From an uncultured Burkholderiales bacterium (GTDB lineage Bacteria; Pseudomonadota; Gammaproteobacteria; Burkholderiales; Burkholderiaceae): a DNA stretch of 64,000 nt. Both the position numbers and the translations under genes were made by a program. Below the pieces are notes generated by a model, which was not told the origin of the DNA, ran no database searches, and saw only the letters and a program-made list of their open reading frames with translations. Location: positions 72,964 through 136,963 of the forward strand of contig CAMLJY010000010.1 in assembly GCA_946480465.1 (NCBI GenBank), read 5' to 3'. Below are positions 51,689 through 60,914 of the stretch, piece by piece (the stretch's first letter is position 1; every line of letters begins with the position of its first letter).

Positions 51689-51742
51689 GCGCAATGTGCT
51701 TGCGCAATCGCCCCGGGGGAACCCCGGTCGGCGCAATATGAT
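51689..51742. promoter_or_regulatory. Three GCGCAAT repeats and a -10-like box in the divergent regulator gap
   Basis: GCGCAAT occurs at 51689-51695, 51702-51708 and 51731-51737; the second lies within the palindrome TTGCGCAA (51700-51707). TATGAT (51737-51742) could be the -10 of the regulator gene. The gap of 172 bp between an Lrp-family regulator and the first catabolic gene is the natural place for its binding sites. Confidence 0.45.
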
Positions 51743-51756
51743 GCGGCGGTTCTACG

Positions 51757-52251
51757 ATGCCGTCGAATTTCATGCGAACAGACAGCCCAAAGCCGCAACT
51801 GGATTCGATCGACCGTCAGATCCTGCGCACGCTGCAAAGCGACGGCCGGCTCTCGAACGTCGAGCTGGCGGAGCGGGTGCACTTGTCGCCGTCGGCCTGC
51901 CTGCGCAGGGTCAAGCAGCTGGAGGAATCCGGCGTAATCGCGCAGTACGTGGCACTGCTGAACGCCAAGGCGCTGGGCCAGCACGGCACCTGCTTCTCGA
52001 TCATCAACCTCGCGACGATGAACGACGCGTTGCTGAAGGCCTTCGAGCAGGCGGTGCGCGACGAGCCGGAGATCCTCGACTGCTTTTACGTCGCCGGCTC
52101 CAACGACTACCTGATCCGCTTCAGCTACCGCGACGCCGAAGACCTGGAACGCTTCCACACCCAGGTGCTGATGCGCCTGCCGGGGGTGGAGCGGTCGAAC
52201 TCGATGCTGGTGCTGCGGACGGTGAAGAAGACGACGGCGCTGCCGGTGTGA
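51757..52251 (+). CDS. Lrp/AsnC-family transcriptional regulator
   Basis: A 164-residue one-component regulator. An N-terminal winged helix-turn-helix (LDSIDRQILRTLQSDGRLSNVELAERVHLSPSACLRRVKQLEESGVI, residues about 15-60) precedes an RAM ligand-binding domain (about 80-150, AGSNDYLIRF). Lrp/AsnC proteins form octamers or dimers of dimers and respond to amino acids. It is divergent from the omega-aminotransferase that heads the polyamine island, so it most likely controls that island and itself. The effector is unknown. The true start could be the second Met (51772), because a -10-like box lies only 15 nt before the first. Confidence 0.9.
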   Translation: MPSNFMRTDSPKPQLDSIDRQILRTLQSDGRLSNVELAERVHLSPSACLRRVKQLEESGVIAQYVALLNAKALGQHGTCFSIINLATMNDALLKAFEQAVRDEPEILDCFYVAGSNDYLIRFSYRDAEDLERFHTQVLMRLPGVERSNSMLVLRTVKKTTALPV

Positions 52252-52274
52252 CCGGCGGCCCGGCACGCCGCCGG
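52252..52274. terminator. Hairpin between convergent regulator and CorA-like gene
   Basis: CCGGCGGC (52252-52259) pairs with GCCGCCGG (52267-52274) around a 7-nt loop immediately after the regulator stop, in the 43-nt gap before the convergent CorA-like stop. There is no T-run. Confidence 0.5.
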
Positions 52275-52294
52275 CGAGCGCGCGAAGAGCGCGA

Positions 52295-53953
52295 TCAATC
52301 CCGCGGCCCGGGCCGCCAGATCGCCAGGAAGATCTTCACCCGGTTCCAGAACGACATGCGGTCGTCGGACAGCGCGTCGAGAAAGTCAGACAGGCCCTTG
52401 GACTTGTTGATCGTGTAGGCCGTCAGCAGCAGCGTGACGATGAACACGGCCGCAAAGATCAGCAGCCGGCGGGACAGCGGCGCATCGGCCTCGGCGATCA
52501 GGTTCATGCCCAGGAAGCCGGTGGTGACGGTGCCGATCAGGCCGAGGATGGTGACCACCGTGAGCCGCACGACGGTGTTGGCCTGGCGGCGCAGCGAGTC
52601 GGCGTCCAGGTAGTCGTTCATCTCGCCGATGCGCTGCTTCACCTCGTCGTAAAGCGGGTCCAGCCCCAGGTGGCGCGAGCACATCTGGAACAGCGCGCGC
52701 ACCTGCGCCTGCTCGGAGATCTCGTGGAACCAGTAGCGGTGCGTGAAGCGCAGGAAGGCCTCGAAGATGGAGCGGATGGCGCGCTTGAACTGGCGCACGC
52801 TCTCGGGCCGCGAGATGTCGAGCCGCCGCAGCGCATCGGCCAGCCGGTCGGAAAACATCAGCAGCGCCGCCTTCTGGAAGTGCGCGATCAGGAACAGCAC
52901 GAAATGCTGGTGGCGGAACTGCGCCAGCACGCCACGGTCGGCGCAGGCGAAGAAGGGCGATGCCGCCGAGCCGACCACCACCAGGGCATGCCCGCTGCAC
53001 AGGTAACGGGTATGGGGCGCGGCCCCGGCATCGGACCAGAAGCGGTCGTAGCAGAAGCGTGCCTCGAAATCGGCGACGTGCTGCTCGGCGTAGGGCAGGC
53101 CTTCGACGCGGCCCTGGTCCGGGCTGGCGGTGCCGGTGACCAGCCCCAGCCGCACGAAGTCGGCGCGCGTCAGCGCACGCGGGTCGTCCAGCGCCAGGTA
53201 GGCCATCAGCGGCATGCGGTAGTACTCGATCTGCCGGAAGCGCAGCGCACCCGGCTCCGTCGAGTGGTGCGGCACCAGCGGGCGCAGCACGTGGGCCCAG
53301 TGGGCGGCGATGCGCGGGGCCCGGTGCTCTGCCACGTGGGCCAGGAAACCATCCCGGTCACGCGTGTCCGCCGTGCTCAGCACCCGCCCGGCTGCGTCCA
53401 GCCACTGCACCTCGGCCATGCAGTGCAGCGGCTGGCCATCGCCGTCCCAGCCAGCGGGATAGGCGCGGCCGAAGCGGTACAGCACGTCCTGCGCGGCCGG
53501 CAGCGCCAGGTCGGAGGCCGACAGTTCGACGTTCAGCAGCACCACGTCCACGTCGAAGAAGAAGTAGAGGTCGATGTGCACGACCGACAGGTCGACGCAG
53601 GCGGCGGCGGGCCGCGGCCGCATGCGGGCGGTGGCGATGTCTCGCCGGCGGAAGACGCGCATCGGCGCGCCGCCTTCGTCCCGGTTGCCCGCGCTCGCGG
53701 CACGCTGCGCCCGGCCCTCGCCGTACAGGAAGCGCTGCACGTAAGGCAGGAAGGTCACGAACTCGTTGTAGTGCCGCTCCTGGAAGCCGCCGGCGGCGCC
53801 GGTGAATTCGTCGACCACCTCCTCCCAGGGCGACGCGTCACCCTGCTCGCGCAGTAACTGCCAAGGCGGGCGGCCACCGGCCCGCGCCTCGGGCGACGGC
53901 ATCAGCCGCAGCGGCCACAGCAGCACCTGGCGCAAGTGCTGCACTTGGACCAT
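52295..53953 (-). CDS. CorA-like membrane protein with large N-terminal domain
   Basis: A 552-residue protein. The last 90 residues contain two membrane helices and the CorA-type selectivity motif GMN in GTVTTGFLGMNLIAEAD (near 484), preceded by a long helical region like the CorA stalk (about 370-465). The first 350 or so residues are a soluble domain with no motif I recognise (VHIDLYFFFDVDVVLLNVELS). CorA proteins are pentameric Mg/Co/Ni channels with about 315 residues, so this is a large variant. Its ATG overlaps the agmatinase stop by one base (TGATG). Co-translation with agmatinase is unusual; agmatinase needs Mn, so metal supply is one possibility, and polyamine or cation movement is another. 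Confidence 0.75.
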   Translation of the reverse strand: MVQVQHLRQVLLWPLRLMPSPEARAGGRPPWQLLREQGDASPWEEVVDEFTGAAGGFQERHYNEFVTFLPYVQRFLYGEGRAQRAASAGNRDEGGAPMRVFRRRDIATARMRPRPAAACVDLSVVHIDLYFFFDVDVVLLNVELSASDLALPAAQDVLYRFGRAYPAGWDGDGQPLHCMAEVQWLDAAGRVLSTADTRDRDGFLAHVAEHRAPRIAAHWAHVLRPLVPHHSTEPGALRFRQIEYYRMPLMAYLALDDPRALTRADFVRLGLVTGTASPDQGRVEGLPYAEQHVADFEARFCYDRFWSDAGAAPHTRYLCSGHALVVVGSAASPFFACADRGVLAQFRHQHFVLFLIAHFQKAALLMFSDRLADALRRLDISRPESVRQFKRAIRSIFEAFLRFTHRYWFHEISEQAQVRALFQMCSRHLGLDPLYDEVKQRIGEMNDYLDADSLRRQANTVVRLTVVTILGLIGTVTTGFLGMNLIAEADAPLSRRLLIFAAVFIVTLLLTAYTINKSKGLSDFLDALSDDRMSFWNRVKIFLAIWRPGPRD

Positions 53954-54879
53954 CAGCGCTCCAGCCGCCGGCGCTGTCCCGCCAGGTAGGTCCAGACGAA
54001 AGTGGCCGCGGCGTTGCTGGTCAGCTCCGCATGGTCGTAGCCCGGAGCCACCTCGACGCAGTCCATGCCGACGAAGGGCAGGTCGGCCAGTTCTTCGAGC
54101 ACCGTCAGCACCTGGTTGCTGCTGAGCCCACCCGGCTCGGGCGTGCCGGTGCCGGGCGCAAAGGCCGGGTCGAGGCAATCGATGTCCAGGCTGAGGTACA
54201 GGGGCGGGTACCGGTTCTCGCGCAGCCGCTCCCGGATGCCGTCCAGCACCGGCGCCAGCTGCGCCGGCGATTCCAGTCCGCGCATGGCGCGCGCGGTGTG
54301 GATGAGGCCACCGCGGTCCGCCACGTAGTCGCGCGCTTCTCTGTGCGCGGCCGAGCGCAGCCCCAGCTGCACGAAGCACGAGGGCAGCGCCAGGCCTTCG
54401 GCAATGGCTTCGTGCACCCAGGTGCCATGGCCGCTGGGTTCGCCGAAGTGGTCGGTCCAGGTGTCGCAGTGGGCGTCGAAGTGGATCACCGCCAGCGGGC
54501 GGCCCAGCACCGTGCGGTAGGCGCGCAGCAGGCTCAGGGTCACCGAGTGATCCCCGCCGAGCCAGACCATGTGGTGCTGCCGGATCAATGCCGCGGCCTG
54601 CGGCTGCAGCGCGGCGCGGCAGGCTTCCAGGCTGGTGTTCGGCAAGGCCAGGTCGCCGGCGTCGCCGAGCACGCCGGCGAGGTCGCAGTCGAAGTGCGGG
54701 TGCGTGCCGTCGCACAGCATGTGGCTGGATTCGCGGATGGCACGCGGGCCGAAACGCGCGCCGGGCCGGTTGGTCACCGCGCCGTCCCAGGGCAGGCCGG
54801 CAATGCCGAAACGGTGGCCGGCGGCGAGCGCCGGTGCACGCAGGAAGGTGCTCTGGGAAGCGAAGGCGAATGAAGTCAT
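53953..54879 (-). CDS. speB: Agmatinase (SpeB-like, ureohydrolase family)
   Basis: A 308-residue binuclear Mn ureohydrolase. The metal-binding motifs are intact: GGDHSVTL (about 107-114), HFDAHCDT (about 132-139) and the later SLDIDCLDPAFAPGTGTPEPGG. The last motif, with GTGTPEPGG, is as in agmatinases, which give putrescine and urea from agmatine. Formimidoylglutamase or guanidinobutyrase are other options in this family. It is translationally coupled to the CorA-like gene downstream. It would link the arginine decarboxylase at the left edge to the putrescine pathway if both are expressed. Confidence 0.87.
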   Translation of the reverse strand: MTSFAFASQSTFLRAPALAAGHRFGIAGLPWDGAVTNRPGARFGPRAIRESSHMLCDGTHPHFDCDLAGVLGDAGDLALPNTSLEACRAALQPQAAALIRQHHMVWLGGDHSVTLSLLRAYRTVLGRPLAVIHFDAHCDTWTDHFGEPSGHGTWVHEAIAEGLALPSCFVQLGLRSAAHREARDYVADRGGLIHTARAMRGLESPAQLAPVLDGIRERLRENRYPPLYLSLDIDCLDPAFAPGTGTPEPGGLSSNQVLTVLEELADLPFVGMDCVEVAPGYDHAELTSNAAATFVWTYLAGQRRRLER

Positions 54880-54974
54880 CGGATCAGCGGCGCGGCGGGC
54901 ACGGGGGATGCCGCCGGAGCATGCATCATGCGGCGCCGCCCCGCCACCGGTGGGTGCCCCCGAACGATCGACCG

Positions 54975-55685
54975 ATGAATGCCGTCCTCATCCTGCAGCA
55001 CCTGATCGACGATGGCCCGGCCTACCTGGGCGACTGGCTCGCCGGCGAAGGCGTGCCGGTCGACCTGCGCTGCACCGAAGCAGGTGACGCCTTCCCGGCC
55101 ACGCTGGGCCATGCCCGGGCGCTGGCCGTGCTGGGCGGCGCCATGAGCGCGAACGACGACCTGCCTTCGTTGCGCCAGGCCGAACGCCTGATCCTGGAAG
55201 CCGTCGACCGAGGCATACCGGTGATCGGCCACTGCCTGGGCGGCCAGCTGATGGCGCGGGCGCTCGGCGGGCGCGTCGGCCCGTCACGGGCCCCCGAGAT
55301 CGGCTGGCTGCCGATCGACCGCATCGAGGGCGGCGCCGCGTCCGCCTGGTTCGGCCCCGAGCCGCTGCCACCCGTCTTCCAGTGGCACTACGAGGCCTTC
55401 ACGCTGCCCGGTTGCGCCGAACCCCTGGCCACGAGCCCGGCCTGCGACTGGCAAGCCTTTGCGTTCGGACCGCACCTGGCGATGCAGTTCCACGTCGAAC
55501 AGGATGCGGCCAAGCTGGCGCGCTGGACCGAGGTGCACGAGGCCAGCTATCCGAAGGCCCTGTGCGAGCACCCCGCCACGGTGCAGTCGGCGGCGCAGAT
55601 GCTGGCCGACGCGGCATCGCGCTTGCTCGCCCAGCAGCGCCTGGCGGCACGGCTGTACCGGCGCTGGCTGGACGGGGCCAGGTGA
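54975..55685 (+). CDS. Class I glutamine amidotransferase (GMP-synthase-like)
   Basis: A 236-residue stand-alone class I amidotransferase domain. The nucleophile Cys87 is in VIGHCLGGQLMA and the later His and Glu are in LAMQFHVEQD. The opening MNAVLILQHLIDDGPAYLGDWL is typical of GuaA-like or YfeJ-type proteins of unknown acceptor. It reads divergently from agmatinase with a 95-nt gap, so the two may share control. In a polyamine region it could hydrolyse a gamma-glutamyl amine, as PuuD does, but it belongs to a different subfamily, so this is only a suggestion. Confidence 0.82.
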   Translation: MNAVLILQHLIDDGPAYLGDWLAGEGVPVDLRCTEAGDAFPATLGHARALAVLGGAMSANDDLPSLRQAERLILEAVDRGIPVIGHCLGGQLMARALGGRVGPSRAPEIGWLPIDRIEGGAASAWFGPEPLPPVFQWHYEAFTLPGCAEPLATSPACDWQAFAFGPHLAMQFHVEQDAAKLARWTEVHEASYPKALCEHPATVQSAAQMLADAASRLLAQQRLAARLYRRWLDGAR

Positions 55686-55797
55686 AGGACCACGGCGGCC
55701 GGCAAGGCGTTCGGCGGACGGCCATCACACGGCGCTTCGGTGCGCCGCGCTCGTGCCGGATCGTGAAATTCTCGTTTCGCTATACGGAATTCAGCGC

Positions 55798-55817
55798 TGC
55801 TGCAACGCAGCAAGATT
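55798..55817 (+). terminator. Hairpin with T-run after the amidotransferase gene
   Basis: TGCTGC (55798-55803) pairs with GCAGCA (55807-55812) across AAC and is followed by AGATTTTT. It lies about 110 nt after the amidotransferase stop. The stem is short and moderately GC-rich, so it may be a terminator or an operator of the aceA region. Confidence 0.4.
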
Positions 55818-55841
55818 TTTCATGGCGGAGGAGCATATTTC

Positions 55842-55915
55842 TCATCATGAAATGATGATCCCAAGCTGTTGATTTCACATGGAAAAGTATTTGGTCTTGT
55901 ATAAGACATAAGTCT
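55842..55915 (+). promoter_or_regulatory. Palindrome-rich upstream region of aceA
   Basis: The gap 55686-55993 (308 nt) has no gene; its right half is markedly AT-rich for this window. TCATCAT-GAA-ATGATGA (55842-55858) is a perfect 7-bp inverted repeat. Downstream, GTCTT-GTAT-AAGAC (55894-55907) and AGAC-ATAA-GTCT (55904-55915) share a half-site, giving three evenly spaced GTCTT/AAGAC units about 80-100 nt before the start codon. These look like operators for one or two regulators of the glyoxylate bypass; which regulator is unknown. Confidence 0.6.
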
Positions 55916-55993
55916 CCCCAAGCCCCGGGCGCCCCGCTACGCTTGAGTCCAACGGTTCGCAACCGCCACCAACCTCAACGCAAGGAGCTTGTC

Positions 55994-57292
<1,299 letters not shown>

Positions 57293-57350
57293 TCCGCCGG
57301 CGGCCCGGTCCGGCGCAGGCCCGGCCGCGCCAGGCCATTTCCCCGCACGA

Positions 57351-57375
57351 AGCGGCCCCACGGGGCCGCTTTTTT
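57351..57375 (+). terminator. Factor-independent terminator of aceA
   Basis: AGCGGCCC (57351-57358) and GGGCCGCT (57363-57370) form a perfect 8-bp stem with loop CACG, followed by six T (57370-57375). It sits about 60 nt after the aceA stop. It is the clearest terminator in the window. Confidence 0.88.
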
Positions 57376-57395
57376 CATGCGTTAGCTGCCGGGAT

Positions 57396-58334
57396 TCAAG
57401 CCCCGCGCGAGCGCCGCAGAACCAGCAGCACGAAGGCCGCGGCAGCAACGGCGAGACCGGCGGCGAACACGGGGCTCAGCATCGCGTGCAGCGCCTGCCC
57501 CAGGTCTTCGAAGGCCCAGCTCGGCAGCGCGTGCAGGATCTGTGTCGCGCCATCCTCGTCGGCCACGTGCTGCAGGTGCGGCGGGCCGTCGCGGTCGGCA
57601 CCGATGAGGGCGCGGCCGGCCGAGCGGCCGATGATCTGCAGCGTCTCCCAGACGATGGGCCAGTCGAAGAAACTGTCCAGCACCACGCCGGTGACGCCCA
57701 CCACCGCGACGACCGTCGGCAGGCCCCAGCGCTTCAGCCAGGCCGATGCCGCCATGGCCACCAGCAGCAGCGGCGCCACCCACAGCGTGGCCAGCACCAG
57801 GCCCGCCGCCAGCCGCAGCAAGGTGACGGCCAGCCCCCCCACCAGGGCGCCCCAGGGCAGGCTGAACCAGGCGGCCACGCCCCAGGCCTTGATCACCACC
57901 ACCAGCGAGACCAGGAGCCCGCCGGCCGCACCGACGACCAAGGCCATCCAGGGCACGAGCAGCAGATGCGTCATCAGGGTGGCGCCCAGCGACTGGGCAT
58001 GGCCGATCGGCAGCGAAAGCCAGAACTCGATCGAGCGGTCCTGCAGGTCCCTGCGGGCCAGGCCCGGCGCCTGCACCAGCGCGCTCAACCAGGTCAGCGC
58101 CAGGTTGCCGATCGCCAGCCCGCCCAGGCTGCCCATGGCCAGCAGCACCGCGGACGGCGTGCGGACCACGCTGGTGTCGCCGTCGGCGTCCAGCGTGATG
58201 TTCACGTCGCCATAGATCGCCACCAGCAGCAGCACGATCACCGGCACTGCCATCACGATCCACCAGCCGCGCTGGTGCTGCATCCATTCGCGCTGCAGCA
58301 GCGCAGCGAAACGCTTGCTCGCCATCGTCGTCAT
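57396..58334 (-). CDS. ABC transporter membrane subunit (ABC-2 type)
   Basis: A 312-residue inner-membrane protein with about six predicted helices. It opens with MASKRFAALLQREWMQHQRGWWIVMAV, the basic elbow-helix pattern of ABC-2 permeases, followed by a periplasmic loop (DVNITLDADGDTSV). Its start overlaps the ATPase stop by 4 nt. Together with the ATPase and a short GntR regulator it forms a YtrA-type operon, which usually exports or responds to envelope-active compounds. Cargo is unknown. An alternative start is the second Met at 58325. Confidence 0.85.
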   Translation of the reverse strand: MTTMASKRFAALLQREWMQHQRGWWIVMAVPVIVLLLVAIYGDVNITLDADGDTSVVRTPSAVLLAMGSLGGLAIGNLALTWLSALVQAPGLARRDLQDRSIEFWLSLPIGHAQSLGATLMTHLLLVPWMALVVGAAGGLLVSLVVVIKAWGVAAWFSLPWGALVGGLAVTLLRLAAGLVLATLWVAPLLLVAMAASAWLKRWGLPTVVAVVGVTGVVLDSFFDWPIVWETLQIIGRSAGRALIGADRDGPPHLQHVADEDGATQILHALPSWAFEDLGQALHAMLSPVFAAGLAVAAAAFVLLVLRRSRGA

Positions 58335-59203
58335 CCTTGGGTGCGGTTCATCTCGGGCGCGCGGGTCAGCGCGACGAACAGGTCCACCAGGCTGGGGCGC
58401 ATGCGCCGGCCCAGGGCCTGCACGCTCTCGGGCGGCGGACCGTCGAACAGCGCCGCGCTGCCGCCTTGCACGCGGTAGCGCAGCAGCGGATGCGCGGCGG
58501 CGATGGCGGCCGCCTGCTCGGGATCGTGGCTCAGCGCGACGAATCGGCGATCCATCTCCTCCAGGCTGATGGACAGCACCAGCTTGCCTTCGTTGAGCAT
58601 GAGCACGTCGGACAACAGGCTCTCGATCTCCTCCACCTGGTGAGTGGAGATCAGCACGCTGCGCTCGCCGTCGCACCATTCGTCGATCAGCATCTCGTAG
58701 AAGCCCTTGCGCGACAGCACGTCCAGGCCCAGCGTCGGTTCGTCCAGGATCATCACCTGCGCATCGATGGCGGCCACCAGCGCCAGGTGCACCTGCACCG
58801 TCATGCCCTTGGACAAGGACTTCACCTTGTCGTTGAGCGACACACTGGTCCGCTTCAGCAGCGTGCGGGCCCGTTCGGCCGAGAAGCGCGGGTGCAGGCC
58901 GCTCATCAAGGTGATCAGCTCGCCGACGCGGGCCCAGCGCGGCAGGATGGCCACGTCGGGGATGTAGGCCAGCCGTTCCAGCAGCGCCACGCGCTGCTTC
59001 GCCGGATCAACGCCCAGCACGTTCAGGCTGCCGTGCGCGGGCAGCAGGCCGACCAGCGCCTTCATCAGCGTGGTCTTGCCGGCGCCGTTGTGCCCTAGCA
59101 GGCCAACGACGCGCCCCTTGGGGATCGTGAAGCTCACGTCGTCCACCGCCACCTTGCGGCCGTAGCGCAGCGTCAGGCCCTGGGCCTGGATCAACGGTTC
59201 CAT
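58331..59203 (-). CDS. ABC transporter ATP-binding protein (YtrB-like)
   Basis: A 290-residue ABC-2-type ATPase. Walker A is LLGHNGAGKTTLMKAL (about 35-50), the signature LSKGMTVQVHLALVAAI, Walker B VMILDEPTLGLD and the H-loop LISTHQVEEIE. The signature LSKGM deviates from LSGGQ, as is typical for YtrB/CcmA-like proteins. The ATG at 59203 overlaps the GntR stop by one base. It should pair with the permease downstream. Confidence 0.9.
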   Translation of the reverse strand: MEPLIQAQGLTLRYGRKVAVDDVSFTIPKGRVVGLLGHNGAGKTTLMKALVGLLPAHGSLNVLGVDPAKQRVALLERLAYIPDVAILPRWARVGELITLMSGLHPRFSAERARTLLKRTSVSLNDKVKSLSKGMTVQVHLALVAAIDAQVMILDEPTLGLDVLSRKGFYEMLIDEWCDGERSVLISTHQVEEIESLLSDVLMLNEGKLVLSISLEEMDRRFVALSHDPEQAAAIAAAHPLLRYRVQGGSAALFDGPPPESVQALGRRMRPSLVDLFVALTRAPEMNRTQG

Positions 59204-59550
59204 CAGTCCTCCCAATTCAGTTGGCTCGGCCCGATGCCCAGCCGGCGCAGCCGCTCGCGCAGCTGCGGCCATTCGTCGTTCAGGAATCGTTCACGCTCGG
59301 CGCGGCGCAGGCGTTCACGGGCGCCGGGGCGCACGTAGATGCCGAGGCCGCGGCGGGTCTCCACCAAGCCTTCGTCGCCCAGCGCCTGCAGCGCGCGCGA
59401 GACAGTGAGCGGGTTGATCAGGTAGCGGCTGGCCAGCGCGCGCACCGACGGCAGGGCCTCACCCTCGGCCGGATCGCCGTCCAGCAGGCGCGCGGCCAGT
59501 TGGTCGGCCAGCTGCTGGTAGATCGGCAGCTTGTGGTCCCAGGTCTGCAT
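59203..59550 (-). CDS. GntR-family regulator, YtrA subfamily
   Basis: A 115-residue protein. The N-terminal winged helix (LPIYQQLADQLAARLLDGDPAEGEALPSVRALASRYLINPLTVSRALQALGDEGLVE) is followed by a short helical tail, not by a full effector domain, as in YtrA repressors. It heads an operon with the ATPase and permease and overlaps the ATPase gene by one base, so it should autoregulate the operon. A fitting inverted repeat lies 15 nt before its start codon. Confidence 0.9.
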   Translation of the reverse strand: MQTWDHKLPIYQQLADQLAARLLDGDPAEGEALPSVRALASRYLINPLTVSRALQALGDEGLVETRRGLGIYVRPGARERLRRAERERFLNDEWPQLRERLRRLGIGPSQLNWED

Positions 59551-59564
59551 GCGGCGGATCGGGT

Positions 59565-59584
59565 GTGTTGCTGATGTAGCACAC
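59565..59584 (-). promoter_or_regulatory. Inverted-repeat operator and -10-like box before the GntR/ABC operon
   Basis: GTGT-(T)-GCT (59565-59572) pairs with AGC-ACAC (59578-59584) across GATGT, an inverted repeat with one extra base. On the minus strand TATGGT (59588-59583) could be the -10 box, so the repeat would lie over the transcription start. This matches the usual site of autorepression by YtrA-type GntR proteins. Confidence 0.5.
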
Positions 59585-59618
59585 CATAACAACCGTGCCG
59601 GCGCCGCACCCGCGCGCT

Positions 59619-59652
59619 GCGACCAACTGCAGCGCGGAGCGACGAACTGCAG
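59619..59652. repeat. Two 14-bp direct repeats with 20-bp period
   Basis: GCGACCAACTGCAG (59619-59632) and GCGACGAACTGCAG (59639-59652) differ by one base. Their 20-bp period equals two helical turns. They lie 70-100 nt before the GntR start codon and just past the dehydrogenase stop. They may be activator or repressor sites of the GntR operon. Confidence 0.45.
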
Positions 59653-59675
59653 CCGCGGCGCAGGGCAGGGCGCGG

Positions 59676-60833
59676 CTACATCGAGGCTTCGAGCATGCGG
59701 CGGTAGTCGTCGCGCGTGGCCAGCCGCGGGTTGGTCTTGTGGCAGTGGTCGACCATGGCGCCGTCGATCACGCGCTCGAAGAGATCGGGCGTCACCCCCA
59801 TCGCCGCCAGGCCGGACGGCAGCCCCAGCCGCGCATTCAAGGCCCGGATCGCCTCCGCCACCTCGGTGCCGCGGTTGTCGCACTGGGCCAAGCCGATGGC
59901 ATGGGCAATGCGCTGCAGCCGCCGCTCACGCTGGATGGATTCGGCCTCGGCGTTGAACAACACCACCGCCGGTAGGAACATCGCGTTCAGCGTGCCGTGG
60001 TGCAGCCGCGGATTCACGCCACCCAGGCTGTGGCTGAGCGAGTGCACGCAGCCCAGGCCCTTCTGGAAGGCCATCGCGCCTTGCATGCTGGCGCTCATCA
60101 TGGCCCAGCGGGCGTCACGATCACTGCCGTCGCGCGTCGCCCGCTCGATGTGCGCCCAGCCGCGCTCCAGGCCGTCCAGGGCGATGCCGTCGGCCGGCGG
60201 ATTGACCGCCGGCGCCATGAAGGTTTCCAGGCAATGCGCGATCGCATCCATGCCGGTGGCCGCCGTCAGCGGCGGCGGCAGGCCCATCGTCAACTGCGGA
60301 TCGAGGATCGCCGCCTTGGGCAGCAGGTGCCAGCTGTGGAAGCCGAGCTTGCGGCCATCGTCGACGATGACGATCGCGCCGCGCGCCACCTCGCTGCCGG
60401 TACCGGCGGTGGTGGGCACGGCGATCAGCGGCGACACGGCGTCGGTGATCTTCGTGCTGCCGCCTTCGATCGTCGCGTAGGTCTTCAGCGGGCCTGGGTG
60501 GGTGGCCGCGATGGCGACGCCCTTGGCGAGGTCGATGCTGGAGCCGCCGCCGATGGCGATCAGGCCGTCGCAGCCGTTGGCGCGAAAGACCTCCGTGGCC
60601 GCGCGCACGGCGGCCTCGGTCGGGTTGCTGGGCGTCTGGTCGAAGATGGCATGCGGCAGGCCGCCGATCGCCTTCGAGCCCGCCAGTGCCAGGTCGAGCA
60701 CGCCGGCCGCGCGCACGCCGGCGTCGGTCACCACCAGCGGACGGCGCATGCCGATGCGTTCGCACTCCTGCGGCAGCACGGCAATGGCGCCATGGTCGAT
60801 CTCGATCTGCGTCAGGTACAGGATGCGAGCCAT
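59676..60833 (-). CDS. Iron-containing alcohol dehydrogenase
   Basis: A 385-residue group III (Fe-type) NAD(P)-dependent alcohol dehydrogenase. The cofactor loop is AIGGGSSIDLAKG (near 90-105). The metal ligands occur in GMDAIAHCLETF, HSLSHSLGG and the late DHCHKTNPR; all expected histidines are present. It oxidises primary or secondary alcohols or reduces aldehydes; the substrate is unknown. It is divergent from an HSL-type hydrolase with an 81-nt gap. Confidence 0.9.
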   Translation of the reverse strand: MARILYLTQIEIDHGAIAVLPQECERIGMRRPLVVTDAGVRAAGVLDLALAGSKAIGGLPHAIFDQTPSNPTEAAVRAATEVFRANGCDGLIAIGGGSSIDLAKGVAIAATHPGPLKTYATIEGGSTKITDAVSPLIAVPTTAGTGSEVARGAIVIVDDGRKLGFHSWHLLPKAAILDPQLTMGLPPPLTAATGMDAIAHCLETFMAPAVNPPADGIALDGLERGWAHIERATRDGSDRDARWAMMSASMQGAMAFQKGLGCVHSLSHSLGGVNPRLHHGTLNAMFLPAVVLFNAEAESIQRERRLQRIAHAIGLAQCDNRGTEVAEAIRALNARLGLPSGLAAMGVTPDLFERVIDGAMVDHCHKTNPRLATRDDYRRMLEASM

Positions 60834-60914
60834 CGGGACACTCCGGAAGAGGCAGCGGGGAGCCGCACAGTATCCTTGCGCGCTTCGCTGCGCCGCCAGC
60901 GCTTCGGTGACACC

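Noticed and set aside
54975..55685. Calling the amidotransferase a second PuuD
   Set aside because: The sequence is GuaA-like and lacks the PuuD-specific start and loops; only the general class is supported.
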